Both the position numbers and the translations under genes were made by a program. This document shows positions 1 through 12,480 of a stretch of DNA of 64,000 nt, piece after piece (position 1 is the stretch's first letter; the number at the start of each line of letters is the position of its first letter). The DNA comes from Isoetes taiwanensis. Lineage: Eukaryota; Streptophyta; Lycopodiopsida; Isoetales; Isoetaceae. The DNA lies in assembly GCA_021234155.1 (NCBI GenBank), contig JAJEKV010000025.1, positions 7,206,531 to 7,270,530 of the forward strand, written 5' to 3'. Below the pieces are notes generated by a model. That model worked only from the letters and a program-made list of their open reading frames with translations, was not told the origin of the DNA and did not search any database.

Positions 1-1251
1 ATCAGTGTACTTCGTTCAGTTACGTATTGCTAAAAGCTTAAAAATATTATTTTTATCATTGACAGCGATGGCTGCTTGACACGTGGTAGAAATAGACAAG
101 AACAAGAACAATATTTGTACCTAGAGGTCTAGGGACCCACAACTATTGGAACCTCAAGTTTTGAGTACCTTCAAGAAAGCAGTCTCCAGGAAAAACTCAT
201 ACCATGCGGTGTGGCACAGTTTACCAAAGAATCGCCGGCCCAAAGTCTAGCCCAAAGTCTAGGAACCCTTTCAAAGGTGTGAAATCGAGGCCAAGTAAGC
301 AGGTCAATATTTCGAGGCGAGAATGCTGTTTTCGAGAATAAGAAATGGAATCTTTCATTTTCCACTTTACACTTTGTGCGGTCTGCATAAACGGTCATTA
401 AGTTGATTCAACAAAACATACAAATAAACATTGCACTACACTTGGTTTGCTGGTTAAATTTTGTGCAACGAACATTACTTCGATTCGATCTGAGCTTTTG
501 CAACAATATCTCAATGGTCGTTTTCTCAAGATATGGGCCCAGCGACTACTTGGCCCCCAAGTGGCCCAATTGTTATCATGCACAGGGCCCCGAGCTTGTT
601 GCTTGCTTCATTGTCCGGGAACAAGCTTGGCTATTACATCAGTCCTTGCAGGGTCCTGGTCTAGTTAGAGACGGTAGATGGGAAGCGGCCTCCCAATTTA
701 CCCACGAGAGCAAGACTATGTATACATTGCAGGAGTTGGTTAATGTGAGATGGAAGCCATACTCGAGTTACCGCTTCTTTTGAGAGATAGTCAAGATCAT
801 TTTGACATAGCATTCCATTACGCTTCCACAACTTCTGGAGGCACCATCATGCATTGCTCCTTACTTGAGGGTTCTAGATAGCGAATGCGCGATTCACGGG
901 ACCTCGGGGTGAGAAGGTCATTATCTCGGCTTGTCTGGTATCGTCATTCGCAGGGTTTTCCTTGAGGCCTTTGGCGGGGGTTTTGAAATCCTAGTGGTAA
1001 TGATTGTACTAGCCCATTTGTAACCGGGTCCATGACCTATTAAGTCTCCCGTGGACGTTAAAACCTATTCTATTCTATTCTATTCTTTAAAATGATTTCT
1101 TATTCTAGAATCGTTATCAATGGGCTGACCTTTCAGGGCTTTATCCCTTACCCCATAGACCATATCAATTCCTCCCCTCCTCGAGATGATTGCCCTCAAG
1201 CATGGAACACACCCAATATTTGCCACGGTGAACCTTAGCCTCTGATACCAA
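1..1251 (-). mobile_element. LTR retrotransposon, internal 5' leader and primer-binding site (minus strand)
   Basis: Positions 1239-1251, read on the minus strand, give TTGGTATCAGAGG. This closely matches the TGGTATCAGAGC primer-binding site complementary to the 3' end of initiator methionine tRNA, used by many plant LTR retrotransposons. It directly follows a sequence ending TAACA, as an LTR should end in CA. The element body therefore runs leftwards to the window edge. No gag or pol domain was recognised in it, and a copy of another repeat sits inside at about 952-1087. The element is probably old and broken. Confidence rests on the junction, since the second LTR is not in the window. Confidence 0.55.
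952..1087 (+). repeat. Short retroposon-like repeat, copy 1, tail (TATTC)n
   Basis: This belongs to a family of at least five related copies. Conserved blocks in order are an AGGGTTTTCC-like block, GGGGTTTT..AATCCT, GGGTCC, and GTCTCCCGTGGACGTTAAAA, directly followed by a pentanucleotide microsatellite (1065-1086). The same blocks in the same order occur at about 2680-2818, 50369-50490, 52031-52100 and 60414-60460, each with a different microsatellite. The layout looks like the 3' end of a SINE or LINE. Confidence 0.55.
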
Positions 1252-1560
1252 TGTTACGCACTAAGCCGGGAAGTTATGGGCTAAATTAAATCAGCTGGGG
1301 CTCATTGCATGCGAGAATGCGCCTCTGAGTTATGTAAGGAATTATTGTTTAGCCGGGAATGCGATCAATAGACCAAGCATTGATGGTATCAGTCCGGCGG
1401 GGGTACCCCTCATACACTCTACATTGTCCAGTTGGGAGGCCGGCTTCTGAGCATGGGGATAGCCATCTTGCAGGTCATCCGCCCGGCTCATCACTCGGGC
1501 TGATGTTGCTTCTTGTACAGAAGATATCACGATCTCACTGGATGCCTAGACACATTTGTC
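1252..1560 (-). repeat. LTR of the minus-strand retrotransposon (far end not resolved)
   Basis: On the plus strand the LTR begins TGTTACGCACTAAGC immediately beside the primer-binding site, so on its own strand it ends in TAACA. The other LTR border could not be fixed because no second copy is present; the end coordinate is nominal and the LTR may reach 2.2 kb. Frames inside show no recognisable protein. Confidence 0.4.
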
Positions 1561-2679
1561 GGGCTGAGACATAAATCAATCAGCCAAGACACGAGTGGTT
1601 CTCATATCCCTCTTCACGTCACCCTTGCCTCCACTCACATATGGGCCTGTGGGCGTCACGCCCACCCTGAAATTACCCTGGGGTGGGTTCCCCTCCTCGC
1701 TCTGGCAGGGCGTCTATCACCGCTTGGTGTGTTGGAAAAGCGCTTTATGCAATGCAGAACAAGTGATCCGCAATGAGCTACATGATTGGGAGCCATCGAT
1801 CACATACATTAGGGAACTGGTCGAACTGTCCTTATGCAGGGAGGTCGAGTTTAGAACCCCGTAATCTCTTTGTGACACAGAATGACTTGGAAGGCGGTCT
1901 GAAGGCATTTTAGCCACAGGCAGGGTGAAACCTTGGGTCCCTGCTCAGTTCTTTGGCTGGATTCTTGCACTTGGGCGGGCCCTTGATGAACACATACGTC
2001 TATTTCGAGAGAGTGGTTACTATCGTTGATGAAAACGGCTCCACTTTTGAAACCTAGCGCTGTATGAGTCCATGACAAAGTCTGTTGGAGGGTAAGAGAT
2101 CGATTAGTTCGCCGGATGGAGCGTCACCGAGAACCCCCGCGGATGCACGTCTGTTGGTACGTGATCGTGTGACCTAAATTACCCTAGATGCTTGTTTCCT
2201 TGGCGCGCTGGCTCGGGACCCCATTACTCTGGGAAGCCAGAGGTCAAAATAGCCCATTCAAAGACATCAACCCGTGTTAACCGGGCCAGCTCCCCTGCGT
2301 TCCAGTGCACCACAGCGGGCTCGGCCTCGTCGCCTTACGGTGCCCACCATCTTGCCACATGAGGGCCAGGCGGGGTGGATTAGAGCCCGCCGGGGAGCCG
2401 AGGCGGCTTCTGTCGGTCTTTATCAAGGTCAGATTGAGATGAGTCTCACTTTCCGGAGTTGCTGACGTTGATTGAATCGCTTTCCCCTTAATCTGGTGGA
2501 GCGTGCCACTGCATTCTTGATGAACACCGTCGATCGTGCCACAGGGTCATACATCAAGTCTTTGGACCTATGAGGTCTTTGCTTTGTTTGTCCGTGACTA
2601 GGCACTAAAATTGGTGCCAGCCATATATTGGGATGTTTACATTTTATATGATTGTACAGTTTATGTTTGATTGCTGCCA

Positions 2680-2818
2680 CAGTTTTCCTCGAAACCCTTG
2701 AGTAGGGGTTTTTAATCCGATTGATGTCAAAGCTTATGCTTCTTTATGATGGGTCCCATATGGAAGCCAGGTGTGGTCTCCGTGGGCGATAAAGCCCTTC
2801 CTTCCTTCCTTCCTTCCC
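2680..2818 (+). repeat. Short retroposon-like repeat, copy 2, tail (CCTT)n
   Basis: It shares TAGGGGTTTTTAATCC, GGGTCCCATA and GGTCTCCGTGGGCGATAAA with copies 1 and 3. It ends in a CCTT microsatellite at 2796-2818 rather than the pentanucleotide of copy 1. No coding capacity is seen. Confidence 0.6.
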
Positions 2819-5239
2819 TGGTACTAACCAGCATGCCCAATCTATGATGAGTGAGCTTGGAATCAATGTGTTTTGTGCTTAGATCACCAGTTTTCTTTGT
2901 ATTAACACTCAAAAGGCTAAAGAACAGTACCTAGATTTTATGTTTTCCCTGGGTGTTCCTTGTTCTCAGGCTTCTGGTGCGTTCTGCCTTGTGTTACTTA
3001 CGTGATGTATGTACGGTGCATCTTTATATATTTTGGGTACGTTTAAAAATCAGTTCAAACGTTTGAAACTGAATTGGAAACACTTGAACGTTTAGGCGGT
3101 TGAAGGTCTAAAGGTGAAGATAAAGAAGAATATTTTGCATTATCTTCTTGATGGGTTTCGTATACATATCACCTCCTTATCACCTCATTTGGTTATGCTG
3201 CAGTCATTTGAATTCTTCGATCATTTTATAGTTTGTGAAGATCGCAGGTCTACCATTTTCTTATAACTTTCGTCAATTTGAATTGTACACTTCATTTTGA
3301 AAGACATATATTGCACATCTTGATTCTGTCGACTATGATATAAATCTAAATCACGATTAGCTGTCATCATTCACACGATCAATTGTCAAGCGATGGATAA
3401 ATGAGCTACATTTTAAGATTAGAAAATCATCTTATTTTTATACTATCATCTATTAGTGAGGATGCTCAAGGACACTTCTATCTTGACGGTATTGTTTTTA
3501 ATCACAGATCAATTGAATTCCGTGCCATTGGGTTGTCGCCGTAGCAACACATCTAAAAACAATTCAAGGCAATGCATTTGCCATCATAAAACAAGACTAA
3601 TCGTTTGTGAAACTTTTGGAATAATGCATGCTTTAATCTACTCGACAGTGGAAGAAACCTGCGGTGTCCACTTCAAGATTCCTCGAGCCAAACTCTAAGA
3701 ACTCTTGAGGATGTAGAGGCGGAAATGATCTTGTTCAAACTTATAATCTCAATTAAGTCTTAAATATTTTATAGTTGTCTGACGCATTTGTTTATTAGCT
3801 TTTGTTGTTTGTCCCCAGTGTTAACAATTTTTTCTTTGCTGAATCGAACATGCTAGAATGCGGTTTTATTAATAAAACAATTCGATCACGGTACCAAATA
3901 ATAAATCAATAGCACATGGTTTCTTAAAATTTTTGACGATACAAATTACATGGAAATCCCAGATTCAAATAATAAAGCATTGGATTTTGTATTTTGGAAA
4001 TGTGGGCGGTGAGCCAAAGCCCGATATGGCTAAAGGACATGTCAAGTTTCAGCGTATCACAGGGTTAGAGTGGAAGTTGAGCGTCATTACCCTCTGGTAG
4101 GCCAGGGCTGCCACAGAACTTTCGTGTGGATTGAACCCGTTCCTTATATCTAGAATGACCAATGAAAACTCTACATTAAGATTGATTTTGAGAAATACTA
4201 ATCTAGAGTCATTTACCTACCATGCTTGAAGTCTTTCAAAGGATGCCCATCGACAAAGGCTATAAATGCCATCATAGAAGACCTACAAGATGTATCATCT
4301 TTTTGTTATGCGAATTTTAGGTATTGACAAGGCATGTGTGAGATTGACCCTTTGCTTTATCACATTTGGATAGTCCAAAGTAGCTCTAGGATCGTATTAT
4401 ATATACTGCCAGAAACAGAGATTTTCTCGAGGAATAACATACCTTGAAAACAAAAAGAGATATTAAGTTGTGGCATCTTAATTACTAAATAAATTCATTA
4501 CCTCTTTAAATCTTCTCATCTGCTTTGATGTCTTCCAATGAATTGTACACTTGAAATACTAATACAATCTTACTCTTTCCATTGAGATTAGGGTAAGGCG
4601 TATGATGGTCGGCATCTAGCCGCTGGGAACCATAATCCATTTTTTGCATTTTGGGCCCATGCTGGCTACCAGCAATGGGTAGCACAACTATCACTACTTT
4701 GGCCCATACCATCAATTTGAATCTCTTCCACACTGACTTTCCTAAATTGTTCAGTTCTCTGGAGGAAAAGCAGGGCCAGAGATCTCTTTTACCTTTTGCA
4801 TATCATACATGTATGGCAGTACATAAGCGATGTTAAAACAAGTTTTAACTAGAGAAATGAATGAATTAGTTATCTATCTTACCCTTTATAAGTAGGCACG
4901 TGGCGATTCTTTGGATTGCCCATGTCCTCAACATCACAAACATCAAAGTAAAACTTGGTAAGGTAGTGAGCCTTCAAAATTGGAACTTTCTTCAGATCCT
5001 CATCCTCTTAGGACGCTTCTTTGATGGTACGGTCATTTCTTACGCAGGAGTTTGTTCTACAACAGCTTTTCTACCAAGCATTATTCAAGTTGTAGCAATA
5101 ATAGCACTTGTAAGCATTATCAAGTATAAATGTATTCACGAGGTCATAGTGAGCCAGATTGAAATCGGTTGCCTAAGTGATACTTCAAGGCTCATTATGG
5201 AGTTGAGGACCATATTCACGGATGAAATCCGTCAACTAC
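2819..5239. other. Gene-free AT-rich stretch
   Basis: No domain, repeat or RNA gene was recognised. Short frames here (for example at 3456-3698 and 4506-4733) look random in composition and match no family I know. Confidence 0.4.
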
Positions 5240-5299
5240 ACTATAGGGGTGTAGGTAAAATCACACTAGCTCCGGATACTTTAAAGCCTACCGATAAAG

Positions 5300-6540
5300 G
5301 CTTTATGGGATGGGCACTCGGTGGTAGGCTTAAGAGCGATTGCCAAGAGGTGCTTGAGCTCGGATTCATAGAGCAAAAGCGTATCTTCTCCTCCTTTTTG
5401 GAACTACACATCATACCCAAATCAAGAAGAAGATGGAAGTCTAAGGATGTGCATCAATTATCAAATCGACTCAACAAGCAAGCGATGAGAATAAGTATGT
5501 CACTGCATATTGGCGGGCGTGACGATGGACGTATTATCGAGAACTAAAGTCTTCTCTCAAGATTGACCCTAAGGTCAGGCTACCATCAAATAAGAATCAA
5601 GGAAGAAGATATCCATAAAACCACCTTGAGCGAGGTATGGGCGCAGGTTCACAGTGTGCCTTTGAAAAGGCTTATCAAGTACCTGCGTCATGCACCTAAT
5701 GGATGAGTATCCTCGGTAAGATTCTTGAGCCAGATTTGTCATCGTGTTCTTGACTGACGTTCTAGTCTATAACAAGTCCATGGAAGAACATTGTGACGCA
5801 GGAAGAGTTTTGGAAGCTAAAGCTGACATCGATTAGCCAGAAGCTTTCACAAAGTGCCGCCCGCGCGCAAGCAGGCCAGTCTGGAATATTTAGGTCATGT
5901 AATTGTCATCGGAAGGGATCTCCGGTCCGTGGTCGAAACCATGGTGGATTGGCTTGGCTCCAGGAATGTGGGCAAAGTAGAAAACTTCCTCGGTTTGGCG
6001 GGGATATTACTTCGGAGTTCTGTAAAGGACTTAAGCTAAGTGGGCATCCCTGCAGCCAGGACCTCCACCAAGATAAAAGGTGGAAGGATTGGATAAGTGG
6101 CCAGTATTCAAGCCTCCTAACTCAGGGCACTAACCTGACAGGTCCTCATCCCTCGGATCAAGCAGGATAAGCTAGTGGCGGAGATGCACTATGGCTAAAC
6201 AGAGGAGGCAGTCCACTTATATACAGAAGGAAGGGGTGATACTTGTCCCGACTCAAGAAGATATAGATGACAGACACGCTTCTGGAGCTCCGACCAAGGC
6301 TCCATTGTCGGGCATTGAGGATTTGGGCATTGTTTTCCTAGGAAGAAACTTTCAGTTGAATGCAGTCACGGAGCCTCCAATACGTTTTCGCACAACCACT
6401 CCTCAATTTGAGACAAAGAGATGGATGGAATTCCTCGAGTATGACTTCGAGATGGTTTATAAGCTGGTGATTGAATGTAGTTGTAGATGCTCTCTCGGAA
6501 CCTTTCGAGCATTGTAATGCCATATCAACTTTTACGGTGA
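5300..6540 (+). pseudogene. Decayed Ty3/gypsy pol: reverse transcriptase to RNase H
   Basis: Translated pieces in several frames follow the usual order of a Ty3/gypsy polyprotein. A stretch at about 5310-5490 resembles the reverse-transcriptase start (LKSDCQEVLELGFIE, then LNKQAMR, like the family's VDYRALNKQT). At about 5735-5800 comes VFLTDVLVYNKSMEEHC, the YxDD-box region with its first aspartate replaced. At 5880-6035 LEYLGHVI and SRNVGKVENFLGLAG match the connection region. At 6355-6510 RWMEFLEYDFEM and NVVVDALSEPF match the RNase H region. Frameshifts, stops and the altered catalytic box mean it cannot encode a working enzyme. No LTRs were found around it. Confidence 0.75.
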
Positions 6541-9500
6541 GTATGGCTACTATGTTTTCTATTTGTCGATTTGTTTTCTCTTTCTCATTGAGTGGGTTAT
6601 TCGTTAGAGTCGTCCATCATCATCCTTGTTTAAAGGATGCATACATGAAATGAAATGAAATAAACATCATAACCTAAATTGCAAGAATAATTTGTGAGAG
6701 TTACATCTTATTATTCTTGGCATTAAATGGGCTTGTTGCTTGATCTCAGTAATCTCATCCTCCATTGGGTCGAATAGACAAGAGGTGGAAGGAAACATTA
6801 TTAGTAGCGCTCCCCATCTCAACTTCATCTTCATCTTCAAGGATCATTCACATTGAAAATCTTGGTAGTAACCGAATCAATAACTGAAAGAAGAAAATAT
6901 ATATGAGGATCTAAAAATCATGCATAAAGGCAAGTTTTACTTACAAGCAAACTTTGAGTAATCCTAGGTTGTTGTTCTTGCTTCTCGATACTAAGTGAGA
7001 ATCTAAACACAAATAGAATATGTCGTAGAATAATATTATATCATGGAAGCATATATGTACATAATTGTACATATCAACACGTTCAATTCTCAATGCAAGA
7101 ACAAAGAAAAAACGACAATTGGTAATCTGCTGCATTTAAATGCACAAATATACATTTGTAAAATTTATATAAATGTATATGTTCCAGATAGACATGGTTG
7201 TGAAGCTTTTACAAAAAAATTCTTGCACTCTAACCCATGAAAGTGACATTATCTAAAACTAGACTCCACCCTCAAGAAAAAATGACAATTGGTAATTCTA
7301 CGAGACAAGTATACACAAATGTGCAAATATGGTTAAGAACCCTTATACAAAAATTTCCCGCATCAACCCATGAAAATTTATCACTATTTATGTACACACC
7401 ACAAGTGCAACAAGGCATTTTAATACATAAACTTTTCAATACAGAAAATGCATGTACTATATCCCGTAAATATCACTGTAAACGTAGTCTACATCTCGAA
7501 TCGAACGTACTAAACTATAGAATTTTTATTGGCTATAATTTCATCTCAAAATACATACCTGAAGTTTGAAATCCTGAAGATAGCCGAGAGCTTAGTATCC
7601 TAAAGAAAACTATCATTGCATTTTGTGCCACTCAAACTCAAGAAGAGTGGCACAAAAGCTCGGATTTGAGGGCTCTGGATTAAAGCTAGAGCTAAGAGAA
7701 ATCGAGCAACGCTTACCACTTTGTTTCTATTTGCAATGATGAATTATAGTGAAGTTGAGTCTATTCCGCTATGAGGTCTTACTTAGTGCTAATCGATCTC
7801 GTTGTTTCAGGATCAAAACTGATAGTTATCTTTTAGAAAGTTAAGATCTCGCTAATTGATTTTCTATTTTCTAATTTATTTTCCATGAGATGGGAGCATG
7901 CCTTCTATATTTGGTTAGACCTAGCATTGTTGCATGAATATGCTACAACTTGGTTTCTTCCGGGTTTTTCTGGGAGATGTTATTGTTGCGGTGAATGCTC
8001 TTCCGCTTTTGCTCGGTTTAGAATCTTCTCGGCTTTTTGCTTTCATAGAAACAAGTTTGGTCAAAGTTTGTTCTAGGTGAAACTTAGGGTTCTTACTTTC
8101 CTCATCAATATTTTCTCCTCCATCATTGGCATGGAGTTCGGCAATCCTTCTATGCATGGAATACTGACCAATGGTGCCTTGCAACTTCAAAGAAGAATGA
8201 CACCGGAGATGAAATTAGCAAGGACTATAGGTATGCTTGAGCATTTGGTCTGCTTTTCCTCGAGACAATGCATGGATCCGCCTTTCAGAGGTTATAAATG
8301 GTTTATTTCTATTCTATCTATCATGGCACACCATGCATTTTCTACCTTTTGACACTAAATAAAGAGTGGTTTAAGATTTGTTTTACGCCTTTTTTCACTA
8401 ATAGAGTAATCAAATGCTTGGGATCCTTTCTCGGCTTTGTCCTAAGACACGCCGATGTGGAATAATTCATGACAAGGAATGTTAATTATGCATATTGCAA
8501 GGTTTTCAAGATCATTCATTTCTATAATCGCTTCTTTGCAATCATGAGGGCAACCCCTCGGTGGCAAAAGACCTTTGTTTTCATCCTTACTTTTGTTTTT
8601 GCCCTTTTATTACCCAATATAAACCAATCTCTTTTTGTTCCCTTTATTATCCATTACAAACCATTACAAACCACCATGAACCCATAACAACTTATAATGA
8701 ACCTATATAAACCAAACTATGTATTGTCCTGATAATCCCTACTAAACAAGATTTGTTCCCGCATCACCGGAAAAAACATGAACATTTTATACTTGACACC
8801 ACCTAGTTGGATATGTTATTTCGATGCGTAAACCCACATATGCATCTATCTCGAAGTCTATGCGCACTAAGTTGATTAGCATCAATGGGCCATCTTAGTG
8901 AAGATATAAATTATATGATGCTTGTCTCGCGAAGAACCAACAAAAGCTGCTCATGCAAAGTAAAGTGTAAATCTTTTAGAGAACATAATTTGTGGGATCT
9001 GGAATGACCACTTTGCTTCAGATTGAGCGCCTCCTAGTTTCAGCAATGTGACACCTTCACCAGGCCACAGCTAAAAATCGCTTTGTCTGCATACAACAAG
9101 AGTTCAACCAAAGGCATCCGCACTAAACCATCTCAAGTGAAACAAGATAGCTTTGAATATAACTCGTATATTGATTTAGGTAGCCATAAAACCGGAAGAG
9201 AGCTACACATTTCAAGATGCGGATGATTGTGTTCTCAACATGCCTGTAAAGTAGCATTACTAAGTCTTATCACCAACCGCATCACACCAAACCAATTGTG
9301 AAAGAAGTCAAGTCATGCTGAGCAAGCTTTGTAAATTGATATGCTGCCCTGTGCCCAAGAAGGTACTATATCTTAGTTGAATAGTTGATTATCTAACATT
9401 CTATCACAAGATAAAGGGTAAGCTCTCTCGCAGACATCTAACATGCAATGCGGGTGGCTAGGGCAATCAAGAAACACTATATTCCATGAAACATTTGATG

Positions 9501-9576
9501 TATGTATTTGTTTTGGCCTTGATCCTAGGGTATTTTTTAGTTTTCATCCAACCAGTTATTGTGATGATGTGTTACG
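6541..9576. other. Gene-free AT-rich stretch with one weak internal repeat
   Basis: A motif around GACAATTGGTAAT recurs at about 7107 and 7276 within loosely similar sequence, suggesting an old duplication of about 169 bp. Nothing else was recognised on either strand. Confidence 0.35.
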
Positions 9577-9890
9577 AACATTCTTGCGTATTGCTGCAAT
9601 TGCTCAATCTTACTACACATTGTTATAACCTTATCATATAGCACGTATTGTAAGTGATGTTTCGTAGTTTTACCTGCTACATTGGTAATGGTCTTGACTT
9701 CTCGCTATGGATATCAAATATATTCAAAGGATTTCTCGCAACATTCTTGCGTAATACAAATTCGCTCAATCTTACCACGCTATAACCTTATCATATAGTA
9801 AATGCATTGTAAGTGATGTTTCGTAGTTTTACCAAGTTACATTGGTAATGGTCGCACTTTGCTATGGATATCAAATATTCAAAGGATTTC
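9577..9890. repeat. Tandem duplication, two units of about 163 bp
   Basis: The second unit begins at 9740. Both start with AACATTCTTGCGTA, pass through CATTGTAAGTGATGTTTCGTAG and end with ATTCAAAGGATTTCT. Small indels separate them. No coding frame is shared. Confidence 0.85.
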
Positions 9891-12114
9891 TTGTAAGGAA
9901 GAGTTTTCCACCAATTATTAAATGAAAGAACTTACAATTTGTATGAAGTCTCTTGTATTGAAGTTTCTTCCTCATACTGTTTTGTAATTAAATGACAAAG
10001 CAAACTCTCTAAGCCAACATGAAAAACCTCCAATTAAAGTTCTTGTTAAATTAGTTGAGTTTTCTGCTTCCTGTCTCTTCTTCAATCAATTGCCTCGGAT
10101 CCAGCGCTTCTTGATGCAAAGATTAGCTTCGTGGGTGGGCTATCTCTTCCTTTTTGTTGGCTTGGGAATTATGTTATGTTTGTATATAAGTTTCTGGCCC
10201 TTTTTTTCTATTTAGAGTATTCGTGTGAAAACTCGTGGTTGCATCTTACGCTTGAGCTCAAGGAGTTATGCTATGTACATCTACCTTGAATTTGTAGGAT
10301 TGAAACCACTTTATTTCGCCTCACATGATTTTTTATAAAAAATTTAACTCTTACTATTTTGCTGATGTCTCTTTGCAATTCTTTGGTGGAATGGATGTTT
10401 GTTTTCATCTCAATTGTCCCATGATGCTGCATTATCAAAAATCATTATGGGAACTTTCTCCGAAGTTCTTATGAGTTGGTATGCTACGAGAACAAGTTCT
10501 ATAAAGAAAACTTAAGGTACTGGATTTTCCGTGATGTCTTGCAAATATTTGCTTAATTAGCACTAATGTACCGTCCTTTGGCAAGAACGAACCTAAGTAG
10601 AAATAGGAACTATTGACCATGCGTAGTACTTGCTAGTACCTGGGGCTTCAAGACCATATCCAATGGCATGGATATGAAGCATCAAAATAATATCTCTCAA
10701 AATAATCACATTCATAGATATGATCACGCCAGAGCTAGAAAATGTATGTTTTACCCTATTTATGTGCAGTATACTTACTACCTTTACTTGAGCTCCACCC
10801 ATCGGCGTGGCGAGGAATGGTCGGATGAGTCCTTCCGGTAGTGTTTCCCTTCTTGAGGGGATTACAATGTGGTGATTCCGCTGTGAATTCTGGCGATGAT
10901 TTTGTCTACGGCGGAATTACATTGTGGTAGTTTGATGTATTGTTGTTGTTACTGTGATATTGTTTATGCTTAGTTGTTACTTAGGGGCCCATAGGTGGAA
11001 AGGCGCCAAGATACCTTCGTGTCCCCTTCACGCACTAGGAGACGTGCAGGTGGGGAATGACGGAGGGCGAATTTTATTCGAAGGACGGATGGGGATTTCG
11101 CTAAGATTAATGCAGTAGGGCGCGTATATTTACGTAGGGAAACATCACACACACCTATAGCCGGTCACAGAGCCAGAGATATGCCATACTAGCGGGTCTT
11201 AAGCTGACCCATTATCTCTGGTTTCTCCCATCCGCATTTGGTGGAGCGAGGTTGAGCGGCAACTCCTCCTCCACCAATGTCCCCAATTCGATTTTGGGGC
11301 AAATTGAAGCTGATGGAGCTAATTGGATGTCTAAGAGTTAGCGATTCGCCTTGCCCGATACGATTTGGGCGGATGGCAATTCTAGATTGGTTGTCATTAA
11401 CTAATTTACTATTTTAGCTGTAATAGTAGGAGTTTAAGCCCTAAATCGAATTAGGGTTTTGGGTTAAGGTTTTCTACCTTAATAATTGATGATTTACATA
11501 GCTAACCTTAGCTTATGAAGATAATTAATGGCCATTAATTATTCATAGTGATATATGTATTTATACCCAAAAGGCATATAAATACGCCGGGCGTCATGTG
11601 TACCATATCTTCAAATGTATAATAACCTTAGTCATCCATTGTTGGAGCATAAAAATGGCAAATATAAAATGGCTCCTCCTTCTTCTCGCTTTGCAATTTG
11701 TTTCAATGCAAAGGAAGTCTCCTTATAAGTATTACTGAGTGTTGAATAATCATTGCGTTTTTATTCAACATAAAACTTTTTGCGATACAAGGCTAAGCTT
11801 GCAATGTCGAATGGATTTTGGTGAACTTGTGACCAACAAGTTATAGAAATATTCGAAGGCAAAGCGAGCTTTGATGAAGGTTGTTTTACCTGGAATATCT
11901 GGCGGCCGATTAAGAGCAAAGGAATGCCAAATGAAAGCGCGATATAGCCTCAAGAAAACAAAAGAATGCCAATGTTCTCAACCACAGGCGCTCCTGAAAC
12001 CAATGGGAGGGACATGGTTATACTTAACTTCACTAATTAGAAAAAGCTACCTTTGTTTACATTTCGAAGCTTTATGAACTATGATCCGGGAGTCCTCGGA
12101 TTTATAATAGCAAA
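9891..12114. other. Gene-free stretch
   Basis: An imperfect inverted repeat at about 10862-10930 pairs ACAATGTGGTGATTCCGC with GCGGAATTACATTGT. No protein family or RNA gene was recognised. The frame at 11871-12077 has no recognised match. Confidence 0.35.
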
Positions 12115-12480
12115 GATCATGCACAAGATTTGAATTCTATAAAGATGTGTGAAATACTATAAAGGCGTGTGAAATATAGGACATGTGGTCATTCAATTCT
12201 AACGCTATAAAGGGTATGTGATAATAGAAGTATAGGACATGTAGTCATTAAAAGTATTCTAAAACCATGGGAAATTCTACTAGAAAATGACATGTGGCAA
12301 TAGAAGTAACTTTAAAACAACAATGGATGTTTCTTATCAATCAAAAATATAAACAATCATCAAAACAATATCTCCACATGCTTCACCATGCGTTTTTTGT
12401 AATAAACCCCGATAATCATATGTGAACTTATCAAAACCATAGTTTTCCAATGGACCAAATATTGGGGTCGATTATTACTG
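12115..12480. mobile_element. Lone terminus of the same TIR family as the 43.5-51.4 kb element
   Basis: This stretch resembles the right end of the large TIR element in copy B. It repeats phrases such as CTATAAAG, GACATGTGG and GACAATAGAAGTA-like words, and ends at 12450-12470 with TGGACCAAATATTGGGGTC against GTGGACCAAAAACCGGGGT at 51358. The matching opposite end was not found nearby, so it is a solo end or a deletion product. Confidence 0.5.

Noticed and set aside
403-783. 126-aa frame near the window start
   Set aside because: No recognisable domain, mixed composition, overlapping frames on the other strand, and it lies in retrotransposon debris.
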